Source: Neobacillus nitrireducens (GTDB lineage: Bacteria > Bacillota > Bacilli > Bacillales > Cytobacillaceae). Taken from it: DNA of 64,000 nt. Numbering within the stretch: position 1 is the first letter of the stretch; every line of letters begins with the position of its first letter. The notes beneath the pieces were generated by a model. The model ran no database searches. It saw only the letters and a list, made by a program, of their open reading frames with translations, and was not told where the DNA came from. Location: the NCBI RefSeq assembly GCF_030915405.1, contig NZ_CP133262.1, forward strand, positions 2,108,001-2,172,000, written 5' to 3'. Below, piece by piece: positions 42,960 through 50,913 of this stretch. The translations under genes and the position numbers were made by a program.

Positions 42960-44486
42960 ATGTTAAAAGATTTTGTCTCAAATGCAACACTATTAATTGC
43001 TTCCTTTTCTATTATGGGAGTGTTATTTAAAGATAAGCCATTATACACATCCTCACCACTTTCCACCAAACTTTATTGGGGCCTTTGTTTTGGAATTTTA
43101 GGAAATGTATTAATGGCATTTAGCATTCAAATAAATTCAAGTACTATTGCAGATTTACGCCATTTGGCCATTGTTATCGCTGCAATCTTTGGTGGTTATA
43201 TACCCGGGTTGCTGACTGCAATTCTGATTGCAGCAGGAAGAATCATTCTTTTTGGTATTAATGAATCGTCAGTGCTGGGAGCGTTCGGAGCGATATTGAC
43301 TGGGATACTTTATGGGGGCCTTTCAAATATAAATATTTCAAGAACCCTTAAAGCTTTCCTATTGAATTTAATCGGGGTGTTTATTACTTCCATCATTTTT
43401 ATAATTAGAATTGATAATTCACATGTCCTTCAAAATGTTTTAATCATGCATAGTATTATCTCCCTCATAGGTGGTTTTTTTGCCTATCATTTTTTTGTTT
43501 TCGTGGTTAATTCGTATGAAGTACAGTCTCAATTAAAACAGAATGTTAAAAAATTGAAGGAGACGGAAGAGAGATTCCGACTCCTAGCTGAATATTCAAG
43601 CGACATGATTACCATGCACAATGAAAAAGCCGAATATATATACATTTCACCTGCAGTTAAAGAAATTATCCATTTTGAATATCCTGAACTTCTTGGTAAA
43701 AGGATGGATGATTTTATTCATCCTGAAGATATTGAGTATACAAAAAAGATGTTTGAAAAAGCACTTCTCAGAGGTGTGGCTGAATCAACCTACCGATACC
43801 GGACAAATATGGGAGATTACGTATGGATTGAATCCACTCTTAAAAGTGTCCATTTTGAGGAAGATGGAAGCAAAAAAGTGATTATCGTTTCAAGGAATAT
43901 TACCGATCGCAAACTAACGGAACAAAAATTACAAGAGGCCAATGAATTGCTAAATCGTCTCTCCTATATGGATGGTCTAACAGGGATAGCCAATCGAAGA
44001 TATTTTGATGAAACGCTTGACAAAGAATGGGCAAATTCTGTTACAACCCATTCACCGATCACCTTGATTATGTTCGATATTGATTACTTTAAGAAATACA
44101 ATGATACTTATGGCCATTTAACCGGTGATTTTTGCTTACAATCCATTGCACAAGCTATTAACAATCAAATGTCTGTTAACTCTCATTATACTTTTTGCCG
44201 TTATGGCGGAGAGGAATTTGCTCTCATTTCCCCTTCCATAACCATCGAGGAAGGGATGAAAATTGCATATCAAATTCAAGAGACAATTAAGATACTCAAA
44301 ATCCCTCATATTAATTCTAAGATTGCTGATATTGTTACACTAAGTATTGGAATAGCCACAATGGTTCCAACATCTATTGAAAAACCTCAGGCATTAATCC
44401 AAATGGCTGATTCTGCATTATATTTATCTAAAACAAAAGGTAGAAATACAATTTCATCTTCTCATTTAAGTTTGGAAGGCTTGTAA
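42960..44486 (+). CDS. 5TM-PAS-GGDEF membrane diguanylate cyclase
   Basis: 508 residues. Six or so hydrophobic segments (about 1-185) form a 5TM-5TMR-LYT sensor ('AIVIAAIFGGYIPGLLTAIL'), then PAS ('YSSDMITMHNEKAEYIYISP', about 205-325) and GGDEF with 'YMDGLTGIANRRYFDETL', 'FDIDYFKKYNDTYGH' and active site 'CRYGGEEFALI'. The inhibitory RxxD is not present before the active site (NSHY there). It should make c-di-GMP in response to a membrane or extracellular signal. AGGAGAG precedes the ATG. Confidence 0.9.
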   Translation: MLKDFVSNATLLIASFSIMGVLFKDKPLYTSSPLSTKLYWGLCFGILGNVLMAFSIQINSSTIADLRHLAIVIAAIFGGYIPGLLTAILIAAGRIILFGINESSVLGAFGAILTGILYGGLSNINISRTLKAFLLNLIGVFITSIIFIIRIDNSHVLQNVLIMHSIISLIGGFFAYHFFVFVVNSYEVQSQLKQNVKKLKETEERFRLLAEYSSDMITMHNEKAEYIYISPAVKEIIHFEYPELLGKRMDDFIHPEDIEYTKKMFEKALLRGVAESTYRYRTNMGDYVWIESTLKSVHFEEDGSKKVIIVSRNITDRKLTEQKLQEANELLNRLSYMDGLTGIANRRYFDETLDKEWANSVTTHSPITLIMFDIDYFKKYNDTYGHLTGDFCLQSIAQAINNQMSVNSHYTFCRYGGEEFALISPSITIEEGMKIAYQIQETIKILKIPHINSKIADIVTLSIGIATMVPTSIEKPQALIQMADSALYLSKTKGRNTISSSHLSLEGL

Positions 44487-44507
44487 ATAAACAGGCCTTC
44501 CTTTTTT
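44473..44507 (+). terminator. terminator overlapping the end of the 5TM-GGDEF gene
   Basis: GGAAGGC(TTG) / CAGGCCTTCC-type hairpin, 14-base centre, followed by seven T; the stop codon lies inside it. Confidence 0.75.
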
Positions 44508-44612
44508 TATCAAATTCAAACAAATTTTTCTAAATATTTTGCACACTTTGTTGTATAATGAAGAATATACAAGTAAAATTTTCCTTTCAGCCCTTTATGG
44601 ATGGTGATGTTA

Positions 44613-45884
44613 ATGGAAATTACGAGACATCTTTTTTTTAACCTTTCAATATATATCATCATTTTGTTTTTTTGTTTGATTCTTTTCGACAATTGTAAAA
44701 AAATCACCATTTCGAAGTCCTCACTTACGATTTTTTTTATTGCTATGTTATGGTTATGTATTCAATTCTCATACAATCCGACGCCTTCTGCCAGATATGA
44801 TTTAAGGATTATTCCTCTTGTTTTAGGTGCCCTATATATTGGAATTGGCCCGATTCTAATTGGATCAATTATTATCATAAGAGGTTTCTATGGCTTTGAT
44901 TTAGGCTTTTATTTAACAATGATGCTATATGCACCTCTCACAGTAGTATTTTGGCGATTATATCCATGGTTTTTAAAGCAAGTGGCCGCACGCCGTATTT
45001 TAGTGACCGTATGTATGGGAATAACCCTCGGCATATTGACAGTCATTGGGATGAGTTTCGCCCATCCCCATTCTAATTGGCTGGATGCTTGGATAGCGTT
45101 CCTGTTCCTTCCCTCACTCGGAATTGGGATCATTTCATATGGAATCGAATTTGTTAGAAGAAATAATGAAATGCAACAGGAGTTAATTAAAGCCGAAAAG
45201 TTAAAAGCAGTGGAACAAATGGGTGCAGCCATTTCCCATGAAATTCGAAATCCATTAACAGCTGCCAGCGGTTTTGTTCAGCTCTTGCAAGATGATTACC
45301 TTTCTAGACAAAAACGGAAAGAATATTTATCGATTGTAAAAGAGGAGTTAATTTCTGCTGAACGGGTTATTCAAGACTATTTAACCTTTGCTAAACCATC
45401 ACTCGAGGCATTTGAAGAACTAAATGTAAAAAGTGAATTACGGCAAATCATAAATATACTTCAGCCATTAGCGAACCAAAATTCAGTCGAGGTTAATACG
45501 GACTTTTCCGTTATTGGGTTTATAAAAGGGGATCTCCAGAAGTTTCGGCAATGCTTTGTAAATGTCCTTAAGAACGCAATTGAATCCATGCCTAATGGAG
45601 GTTATTTAACAATAACCACTGAGTACAGTAAAAACTTCGTGACCATTAGTGTGAAAGACACAGGTGTTGGAATGACCATTGAACAGTTGGAGCGATTAGG
45701 GGAACCCTTTTATTCAACAAAAGGAAAAAATGGAACAGGCTTGGGGATGATGGTGGTCTATAGCATTGCTCGTGCAATGGATGGAACCATTTGGGCTGAA
45801 AGTGAAATAGGAGTAGGAACCACGTTTTATTTTAAATTTCCAACCATCTCTTCCATGATGAAAAGTGAAAATATTATCAGTTAA
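44613..45884 (+). CDS. 5TM-LYT sensor histidine kinase, KinB-like
   Basis: 423 residues. Six membrane segments (about 5-185) with 'RIIPLVLGALYIGIGPILIG' (5TM-LYT type), a HisKA domain with phospho-acceptor His in 'AAISHEIRNPLTAASGFVQL', and an HATPase domain with N box 'NVLKNAIESMPNGG', G1 'VKDTGVGM' and G2 'GKNGTGLGMMVV'. This layout is that of the sporulation kinase KinB group and related sensors. No response regulator is adjacent, consistent with a phosphorelay kinase. ATG codons at 44601 and 44613; GGTGA is spaced for the second. Confidence 0.85.
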   Translation: MEITRHLFFNLSIYIIILFFCLILFDNCKKITISKSSLTIFFIAMLWLCIQFSYNPTPSARYDLRIIPLVLGALYIGIGPILIGSIIIIRGFYGFDLGFYLTMMLYAPLTVVFWRLYPWFLKQVAARRILVTVCMGITLGILTVIGMSFAHPHSNWLDAWIAFLFLPSLGIGIISYGIEFVRRNNEMQQELIKAEKLKAVEQMGAAISHEIRNPLTAASGFVQLLQDDYLSRQKRKEYLSIVKEELISAERVIQDYLTFAKPSLEAFEELNVKSELRQIINILQPLANQNSVEVNTDFSVIGFIKGDLQKFRQCFVNVLKNAIESMPNGGYLTITTEYSKNFVTISVKDTGVGMTIEQLERLGEPFYSTKGKNGTGLGMMVVYSIARAMDGTIWAESEIGVGTTFYFKFPTISSMMKSENIIS

Positions 45885-45923
45885 AACAAACCGACAAAAG
45901 CTAAACTTTTGCCGGTTTGTTTG
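45885..45923. terminator. bidirectional terminator between kinase and CAP gene
   Basis: AAACAAACCG(A)CAAAAG and its inverse around a short loop, between convergent genes. Confidence 0.85.
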
Positions 45924-45926
45924 TTT

Positions 45927-46934
45927 TTATTTTCCGATAAACATTTGGGTCCAGTGTTTGCCTGTCTGTTCAAATCCTACCCCAATATGAGTAAAATTTG
46001 AACTTAAAATATTTTTGCGGTGCCCTTCACTGTTCATCCAGGCAGTTACTACCTCTTGTGGTGTACGTTGTCCTTGAGCAATATTTTCACCTGCAGATTT
46101 ATAGGTCACACCAAAGTCCCTCATCATGTCAAATGGAGATCCATAAGTAGGGCTTGTATGTGAGAAATAATTTTTTTGCTGCATATCCAGTGATTTTTTC
46201 TGAGCAACACCGCTTAGCTGGGTATCTGCCTTTAATGCCGGCAGTCCATTTTTACTTCGTTGTGCATTAGTTAAGTCAATTACTTGTTGTACGTATTGAC
46301 TAACAGTACCAGTTGTTGGAGCATTTTGCGTTTGAGTTGTCTGTTTGGGAGCCGGTGTTGCTTGCCTTGTTGGTGTTGCTTGTCTTGTTGGTGTTGTTTG
46401 CTTTGGTACTGGTGCTGTGTGCTTTGGTACTGTTTGATGAATTGGCGCAGGTTGCCCTGCCGGTGTCTGTCCTGTCGGTCCTTGTTGTTGGATAAAGGGT
46501 TGTATCTGCTGAAACGCCCAATTTCTTGGGTCGATCGTAATATACTGGTATTTCGCATCCCGGATCAATATCGCTCTAGTATGAGGATATTGATTACTGT
46601 TCAATGATGTCTGATAGGCAGAAATCATATCATTATCATTGTTGTTGTTATAATTTTTCTTATATTTCCGTTTTTTATTGAACTGATTTACATCAAGATC
46701 CGATTCACTGTTATTATTGTTTGTATAATCCTCAGTTAATGGACCATTATGGTCAATCCCATCATCTCTCCCATTACGTACATCCATGTACGGGGTGTTA
46801 TCTCTCGTATCGGTGTTCATTCCGACACGATTATTTGCCTGGTTATTAATATCATTCTTATCATTGTTATTACAAGCAGCAAGTCCCATTGTTAAGACCG
46901 CTGTTAACAGTAACCCCACAGGTTTTTTTATCAA
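45927..46934 (-). CDS. CAP-domain lipoprotein, YkwD-like
   Basis: 335 residues. Lipoprotein signal peptide 'LLLTAVLTMGLAACNNND' with lipobox LAAC. A long Asn/Asp-rich stretch and a Pro/Thr/Gln-rich low-complexity linker (about 165-210, TPTRQA repeats) precede the C-terminal CAP (SCP/PR1) domain (about 215-335): 'NAQRSKNGLPALKADTQLSG', 'YFSHTSPTYG', 'AGENIAQGQRT' and 'WMNSEGHRKNILSSNFTHIG' contain the conserved His/Glu pairs. Anchored outside the membrane. Function in Bacillus is unclear, and spore or cell envelope roles are usual. Confidence 0.88.
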   Translation of the reverse strand: MIKKPVGLLLTAVLTMGLAACNNNDKNDINNQANNRVGMNTDTRDNTPYMDVRNGRDDGIDHNGPLTEDYTNNNNSESDLDVNQFNKKRKYKKNYNNNNDNDMISAYQTSLNSNQYPHTRAILIRDAKYQYITIDPRNWAFQQIQPFIQQQGPTGQTPAGQPAPIHQTVPKHTAPVPKQTTPTRQATPTRQATPAPKQTTQTQNAPTTGTVSQYVQQVIDLTNAQRSKNGLPALKADTQLSGVAQKKSLDMQQKNYFSHTSPTYGSPFDMMRDFGVTYKSAGENIAQGQRTPQEVVTAWMNSEGHRKNILSSNFTHIGVGFEQTGKHWTQMFIGK

Positions 46935-47106
46935 TCGAAATACCTCCTCTTGAAAATCTAGTTGCTCTCTTAGTTTTGATGTTTTTCAAAGAAAGTATTG
47001 ATGGAAAATAAACGTATTCAAGTATCAGGCTGCCTACTTTTCCATAAAAAAAAACCAACAAATGCAACTGTCGGCTTCGTTAACAAACTTATTCTTATTA
47101 AGAGGT

Positions 47107-47844
47107 TTATTTTTCTAACATTGGAATCCGGCCTTTATATTTGTTAATAAGTTCGCGATTATGTTCTTCAGCACTATCAGCATTGCCACTTTTAAAAATT
47201 GGCGGTTCAAAATTATTTTCAATCATTAGACTGATGGCTTCTACCATTATTCCATTCACAATTGCTATTCCGACGACCGTTGATCCAGACCCAAAGCTTA
47301 TGTCAAGATTCTTGTGCTCCATTAAGGCATCCCCCACCTTAATATGATTATCAATTGGAAGGTCAGTTGTATAATACAAATACTTACCATTTTTATGTCT
47401 TGAGGTCACATTTTGTGTATATATAAATGATGTAATTCCAATTACAAACGCACCCTTATTTTTAGCAATTTCGGCAACATCTATAGGCACGGGGTTCCTG
47501 CCTGAGGTTGATACAACAATGACAATATCTTGAGGATGAATCATTACATTGGTCATAAATTGTTCAGCAAAATCATTTTCTTTTTCTAATTGGGACGAAC
47601 GAACAGCCCCTTTATGAAGCATTAAATCTTCCATAAGGATTGGGTTTATTGGCACTAGTCCTCCAGCTCGGTAAAATAATTCTTCCGCTAGGATATGGGA
47701 ATGTCCGCAGCCAAAGACATGAACGATTCCATCTTTTTGGATGCACTGAGCGACTTTCTCTGCAGCTATTTTGAGGCTTTCATTTTCATCTCTTTCAATT
47801 GAGCTTAATAATTCTTTAAGCTCGTGGAAGTATTGTTTGTACAT
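47107..47844 (-). CDS. SIS-domain sugar isomerase-like protein (UPF0309 type)
   Basis: 245 residues. A SIS fold with 'GIVHVFGCGHSHILAEELFY' and 'IVIVVSTSGRNPVPIDVAE', the sugar-phosphate-binding Ser/Thr loops. It is the last gene of the nagA-nagB-nagR group, 25 bases after nagR. It probably acts on, or senses, an amino-sugar phosphate, such as MurNAc-6-P or GlcNAc-6-P derivatives; no etherase (MurQ) signature was noticed. Exact reaction unknown. Confidence 0.75.
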   Translation of the reverse strand: MYKQYFHELKELLSSIERDENESLKIAAEKVAQCIQKDGIVHVFGCGHSHILAEELFYRAGGLVPINPILMEDLMLHKGAVRSSQLEKENDFAEQFMTNVMIHPQDIVIVVSTSGRNPVPIDVAEIAKNKGAFVIGITSFIYTQNVTSRHKNGKYLYYTTDLPIDNHIKVGDALMEHKNLDISFGSGSTVVGIAIVNGIMVEAISLMIENNFEPPIFKSGNADSAEEHNRELINKYKGRIPMLEK

Positions 47845-47869
47845 ATTAAATAACCTCCAATATATGCTA

Positions 47870-48592
47870 TCATCGTTTCATCTGAATCATAAACTTGTAA
47901 CGATCTGCACGATAAACAGATTTAACGAATTCAAGAGGGGTATTATCGTTTAGAAACGTATTTCTTTGGATTAGCATAACTGGTGCTCCACTGCTAATTT
48001 TCAAATAATTCGCCTCACTTTGGCTGGCAATTGAGGATTCAATGATTTGTGACGCACTATGAATTTTTAGATCTAAATGCCCTTCAATGTGCGAGTATAA
48101 GGATCTATTCACAATTTCTTCTGTTAATCCTTTGACAAGATTCGCTGAAATATAATTTGTTTCTAAGGCCATGGGAACACTGTCTGCCATGCGAATCCGC
48201 TTAATTTCATATACAGGTCCATATTCAGAAATCAAAAGCTGTCCTGCGATTTGTCTTGTCGCAGGAATAATTTCAAAATGAATTAATTGGCTTCCCGGTT
48301 CTAGCCCTCTTGCTTTCATATCTTCCGTAAAGCTTGTCAAACCTTGGAGGGGCTGTTCGATTTTTCTTTCTGCAACAAAAGTTCCCTTTCCTTGCAACCG
48401 ATACAAATAGCCCTCATTAACTAACTGTGTAAAGGCCTGTCTAACTGTCATTCGGCTAATTTGATATTTTTCGGCATATTCCCTTTCTGGAGGGAGAGCA
48501 TCACCGGGTCGCAGTTCGCCGTTTTCAATTAATTCTTTGATATATTCTTCAATTTGATAATAAATTGGAATGGGAGAATTCTTAATAATCAT
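47870..48592 (-). CDS. nagR: GntR/HutC-family regulator of GlcNAc use
   Basis: 240 residues. The GntR winged helix 'PIYYQIEEYIKELIENGELR' with 'EREYAEKYQISRMTVRQAFT', then a UTRA effector domain ('TSFTEDMKARGLEPGSQLIH', 'FVKSVYRADRYKF'). As in YvoA/NagR, the expected effectors are glucosamine-6-P and GlcNAc-6-P, and the operators are the ATTGGTATAGACA-type sites found before nagA and the PTS gene. GGAGGAAA precedes the ATG at 48592; the open frame to 48628 adds a non-family N-terminus. Confidence 0.9.
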   Translation of the reverse strand: MIIKNSPIPIYYQIEEYIKELIENGELRPGDALPPEREYAEKYQISRMTVRQAFTQLVNEGYLYRLQGKGTFVAERKIEQPLQGLTSFTEDMKARGLEPGSQLIHFEIIPATRQIAGQLLISEYGPVYEIKRIRMADSVPMALETNYISANLVKGLTEEIVNRSLYSHIEGHLDLKIHSASQIIESSIASQSEANYLKISSGAPVMLIQRNTFLNDNTPLEFVKSVYRADRYKFMIQMKR

Positions 48593-48677
48593 TTTCCTCC
48601 AACTGCATCCTTTCCTTGAAATAGCCATCCTTACATTACATAAAGGTAAGCTGTTGAAAGAGAATCATGAATTTCTA

Positions 48678-49415
48678 TTAACAGTTTACCTTTAAATCAG
48701 CTATTGCCACTTTATCTGCAATAATTGTAACATACGGATGATTTTTCAACACGGATGCAGGAAAACTTTCATTGATTTCTCCATTTAAAAGTCTAAAAAG
48801 TGCATCCTTTTTCTGTTCCCCCGAAACTAGAAGAAGAATTTCTTTGCTTTTCAAAATGGTCGAAATCCCCATTGTAATTGCTTGAGTTGGAACCTCTTCG
48901 ATCCTGCTAAAGAATCTTGCATTTGCTTGAATGGTCGAATCAGCTAAGTTTACAATGTGTGTTGTTGAACGAAAGGAAGTCCCTGGTTCATTAAACCCAA
49001 TATGCCCATTAGCACCAATCCCGAGAATTTGCAGATCAACCCCACCATGCCTAGCAATTAAATTTTCATAACGATGGCATTCTTCTTGAAAGTCGGCAGC
49101 AATGCCACTCGGAATATTTGTTTTAGCTTTATTGATATCTATATGATTAAAAAGCTGGTCATTCATAAAATACCGATAGCTATTTTTATTATTACCTGAT
49201 AGCCCGATATACTCGTCCAAATTAAAAGTGGTTACCTTCTGATAGGACGTCCCGTTCTTTTGGTGATCCTCAATTAAGCTTTTGTAAGTCCCCATTGGGG
49301 TTCCGCCTGTTGCTAATCCAAGTTTAATACTTGGATTCTGAACGACCTTTTGGATAATATATTCCGCAGCCCTATTACTCATTTGTTGATAATCTTTTAC
49401 TTCAATAACTCTCAT
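48678..49415 (-). CDS. nagB: glucosamine-6-phosphate deaminase
   Basis: 245 residues. Converts glucosamine-6-phosphate to fructose-6-phosphate and ammonia. 'LGLATGGTPMGTYKSLIEDH', 'TFNLDEYIGLSG' with the catalytic Asp, and 'ILGIGANGHIGFNEPGTSF' with the His/Glu pair. Its ATG overlaps the nagA stop (ATGA), so translation is coupled. Confidence 0.95.
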   Translation of the reverse strand: MRVIEVKDYQQMSNRAAEYIIQKVVQNPSIKLGLATGGTPMGTYKSLIEDHQKNGTSYQKVTTFNLDEYIGLSGNNKNSYRYFMNDQLFNHIDINKAKTNIPSGIAADFQEECHRYENLIARHGGVDLQILGIGANGHIGFNEPGTSFRSTTHIVNLADSTIQANARFFSRIEEVPTQAITMGISTILKSKEILLLVSGEQKKDALFRLLNGEINESFPASVLKNHPYVTIIADKVAIADLKVNC

Positions 49416-50611
49416 TTTGATTTTTCCTCCCTTTTAAAAGCAAGTAATCCACGGCATAGAGTCATATAAACTTCCATTTCTTCATCTAAAATAACTATGT
49501 CCGCATCTTTTCCAACAGAAATACTGCCTTTCCGATCATAAATTCCCAATTGCTTTGCAGGGTTCACTGAAACCATTTCAATGGCCTCACCAAGTGAACA
49601 GCCAGTGAAAGCGATGATATTTTTCACTGCATGCCCCAGTTTCAAAATGCTTCCAGCAAGGGTTCCATCCTCAAGGATTGCTTTTCCATTTTTTACGGTG
49701 ACTTCTTGACCGCCTAGATCATACTTACCATTTTTCAAACACTTTGCCCGCATCGAGTCAGTTATTAAAATTAATCCATCACTTTGCTTTTGTTTGAATG
49801 CAAGATTAACCATTTCTGGACGGACATGTACCCCATCAACGATAATTTCAGCTTTTAATTCTTCACGTAGAAAAGCTGCCCCCACTACACCAGGTTCGCG
49901 ATGATGAAGCCCCCTCATTTGATTGAAAAGATGGGTGACGTGATTTGCACCAGCCTCAATGGCTTCGTTAACCTCATCATAAGTTGCATTTGTATGACCG
50001 ATCGAGGCAATGATTCCATTTGCCTTTAGATATCGAATCATGTCTAATCCGCCTGGCCTTTCAGGGGCCAGCGTGACAAGTTTAATCGTTTTATTGGACA
50101 ACTTTTGCCATTCTTTAAGTAAAGCAATATCTGGGTCGATTATATGTTGAATCGGCTGTGCTCCTGCCATTGTTGAATTTACAAACGGCCCTTCAAGATG
50201 AACCCCGATTATTTCAGATTTCCCTGGAGATTGTTGTTCTTTAATGTATTTCCCAGTATTTATTAAAGCATTTTCAATTTGTTTTCCTTCTTGAGTCATT
50301 GTTGTGGCTAAAAAACTTGTGGTTCCTTCTTTCGGTAGGCTCATGACCATTGTTTCCAGTGCTTCCTTAGTGGCATCCATTGTGTCGGCACCAGCCACAC
50401 CGTGGATATGAACATCGATAAAACCTGGAACTGCATTAAAATGGGCAGGAATTTTAATCACATTAAAACCGTCCTGATCAGATAGCTCGTTTGATGAACC
50501 CATTTCAATAATTTTTTGATTTTTTATTTTTATATATCCATCATCAATTATTTTTTGGTCTGAATATACTCGTACACCCATAAGTAAAATATAACTATCG
50601 TCTGGAATCAT
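49412..50611 (-). CDS. nagA: N-acetylglucosamine-6-phosphate deacetylase
   Basis: 399 residues. Amidohydrolase: 'PGFIDVHIHGVAGADTMDAT' with the HxH metal site, 'VHLEGPFVN' with the metal Glu, 'IASIGHTNATYDEVNEA' and 'GANHVTHLFNQMRGLHHREP' with metal His residues, 'LITDSMRA' with the catalytic Asp. It removes acetate from GlcNAc-6-P formed by the divergent PTS. First gene of the nagA-nagB-nagR-SIS operon. GGAAG lies 8 bases before the ATG. Confidence 0.95.
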   Translation of the reverse strand: MIPDDSYILLMGVRVYSDQKIIDDGYIKIKNQKIIEMGSSNELSDQDGFNVIKIPAHFNAVPGFIDVHIHGVAGADTMDATKEALETMVMSLPKEGTTSFLATTMTQEGKQIENALINTGKYIKEQQSPGKSEIIGVHLEGPFVNSTMAGAQPIQHIIDPDIALLKEWQKLSNKTIKLVTLAPERPGGLDMIRYLKANGIIASIGHTNATYDEVNEAIEAGANHVTHLFNQMRGLHHREPGVVGAAFLREELKAEIIVDGVHVRPEMVNLAFKQKQSDGLILITDSMRAKCLKNGKYDLGGQEVTVKNGKAILEDGTLAGSILKLGHAVKNIIAFTGCSLGEAIEMVSVNPAKQLGIYDRKGSISVGKDADIVILDEEMEVYMTLCRGLLAFKREEKSK

Positions 50612-50664
50612 CTTCGATACTTCCTTTCAGATTATAGCTCAATATTAACATCACCATATTCTAG

Positions 50665-50796
50665 TTGTCTATACCAATATCTTTATTTAGAAAGTTTGAA
50701 GAAAACCACATTTCTATGTATACCAATTGATACCAAAGTATTTCTATGGATTATAAGAATAGAAATGATATTTAAACAAAAAATTGGTATAGACAT
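50665..50796. promoter_or_regulatory. three NagR (dre-like) sites in the nagA/nagP divergent region
   Basis: ATTGGTATAGACAA (minus strand, 50678-50665), AATTGGTATACATA (minus, 50728-50715) and ATTGGTATAGACAT (plus, 50783-50796). They resemble the YvoA/DasR dre consensus around TGGTCTAGACCA. Two minus-strand copies face nagA and one plus copy faces the PTS gene, so one regulator could control both directions. Confidence 0.7.
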
Positions 50797-50825
50797 CTAT
50801 AAATATTTAATGCTATAGTTAGAAA

Positions 50826-50842
50826 TGGAAAAGCGCTTACAC
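50826..50842 (+). promoter_or_regulatory. cre-like site upstream of the PTS gene
   Basis: GGAAAAGCGCTTACAC has the AGCGCTTACA core of a cre site but differs at the first TG pair. It lies about 75 bp before the start. Confidence 0.4.
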
Positions 50843-50913
50843 CATGTATCAATTATTCAGAAAATAATTCATTTTTAAGTTAATTTTATTTACAATTTAT
50901 TGGGGGTAATAAG

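Noticed and set aside
46284..46607. Plus-strand Cys/Leu-rich open frames opposite the CAP gene
   Set aside because: They are antisense shadows of the TPTRQA-type repeats of the lipoprotein linker.
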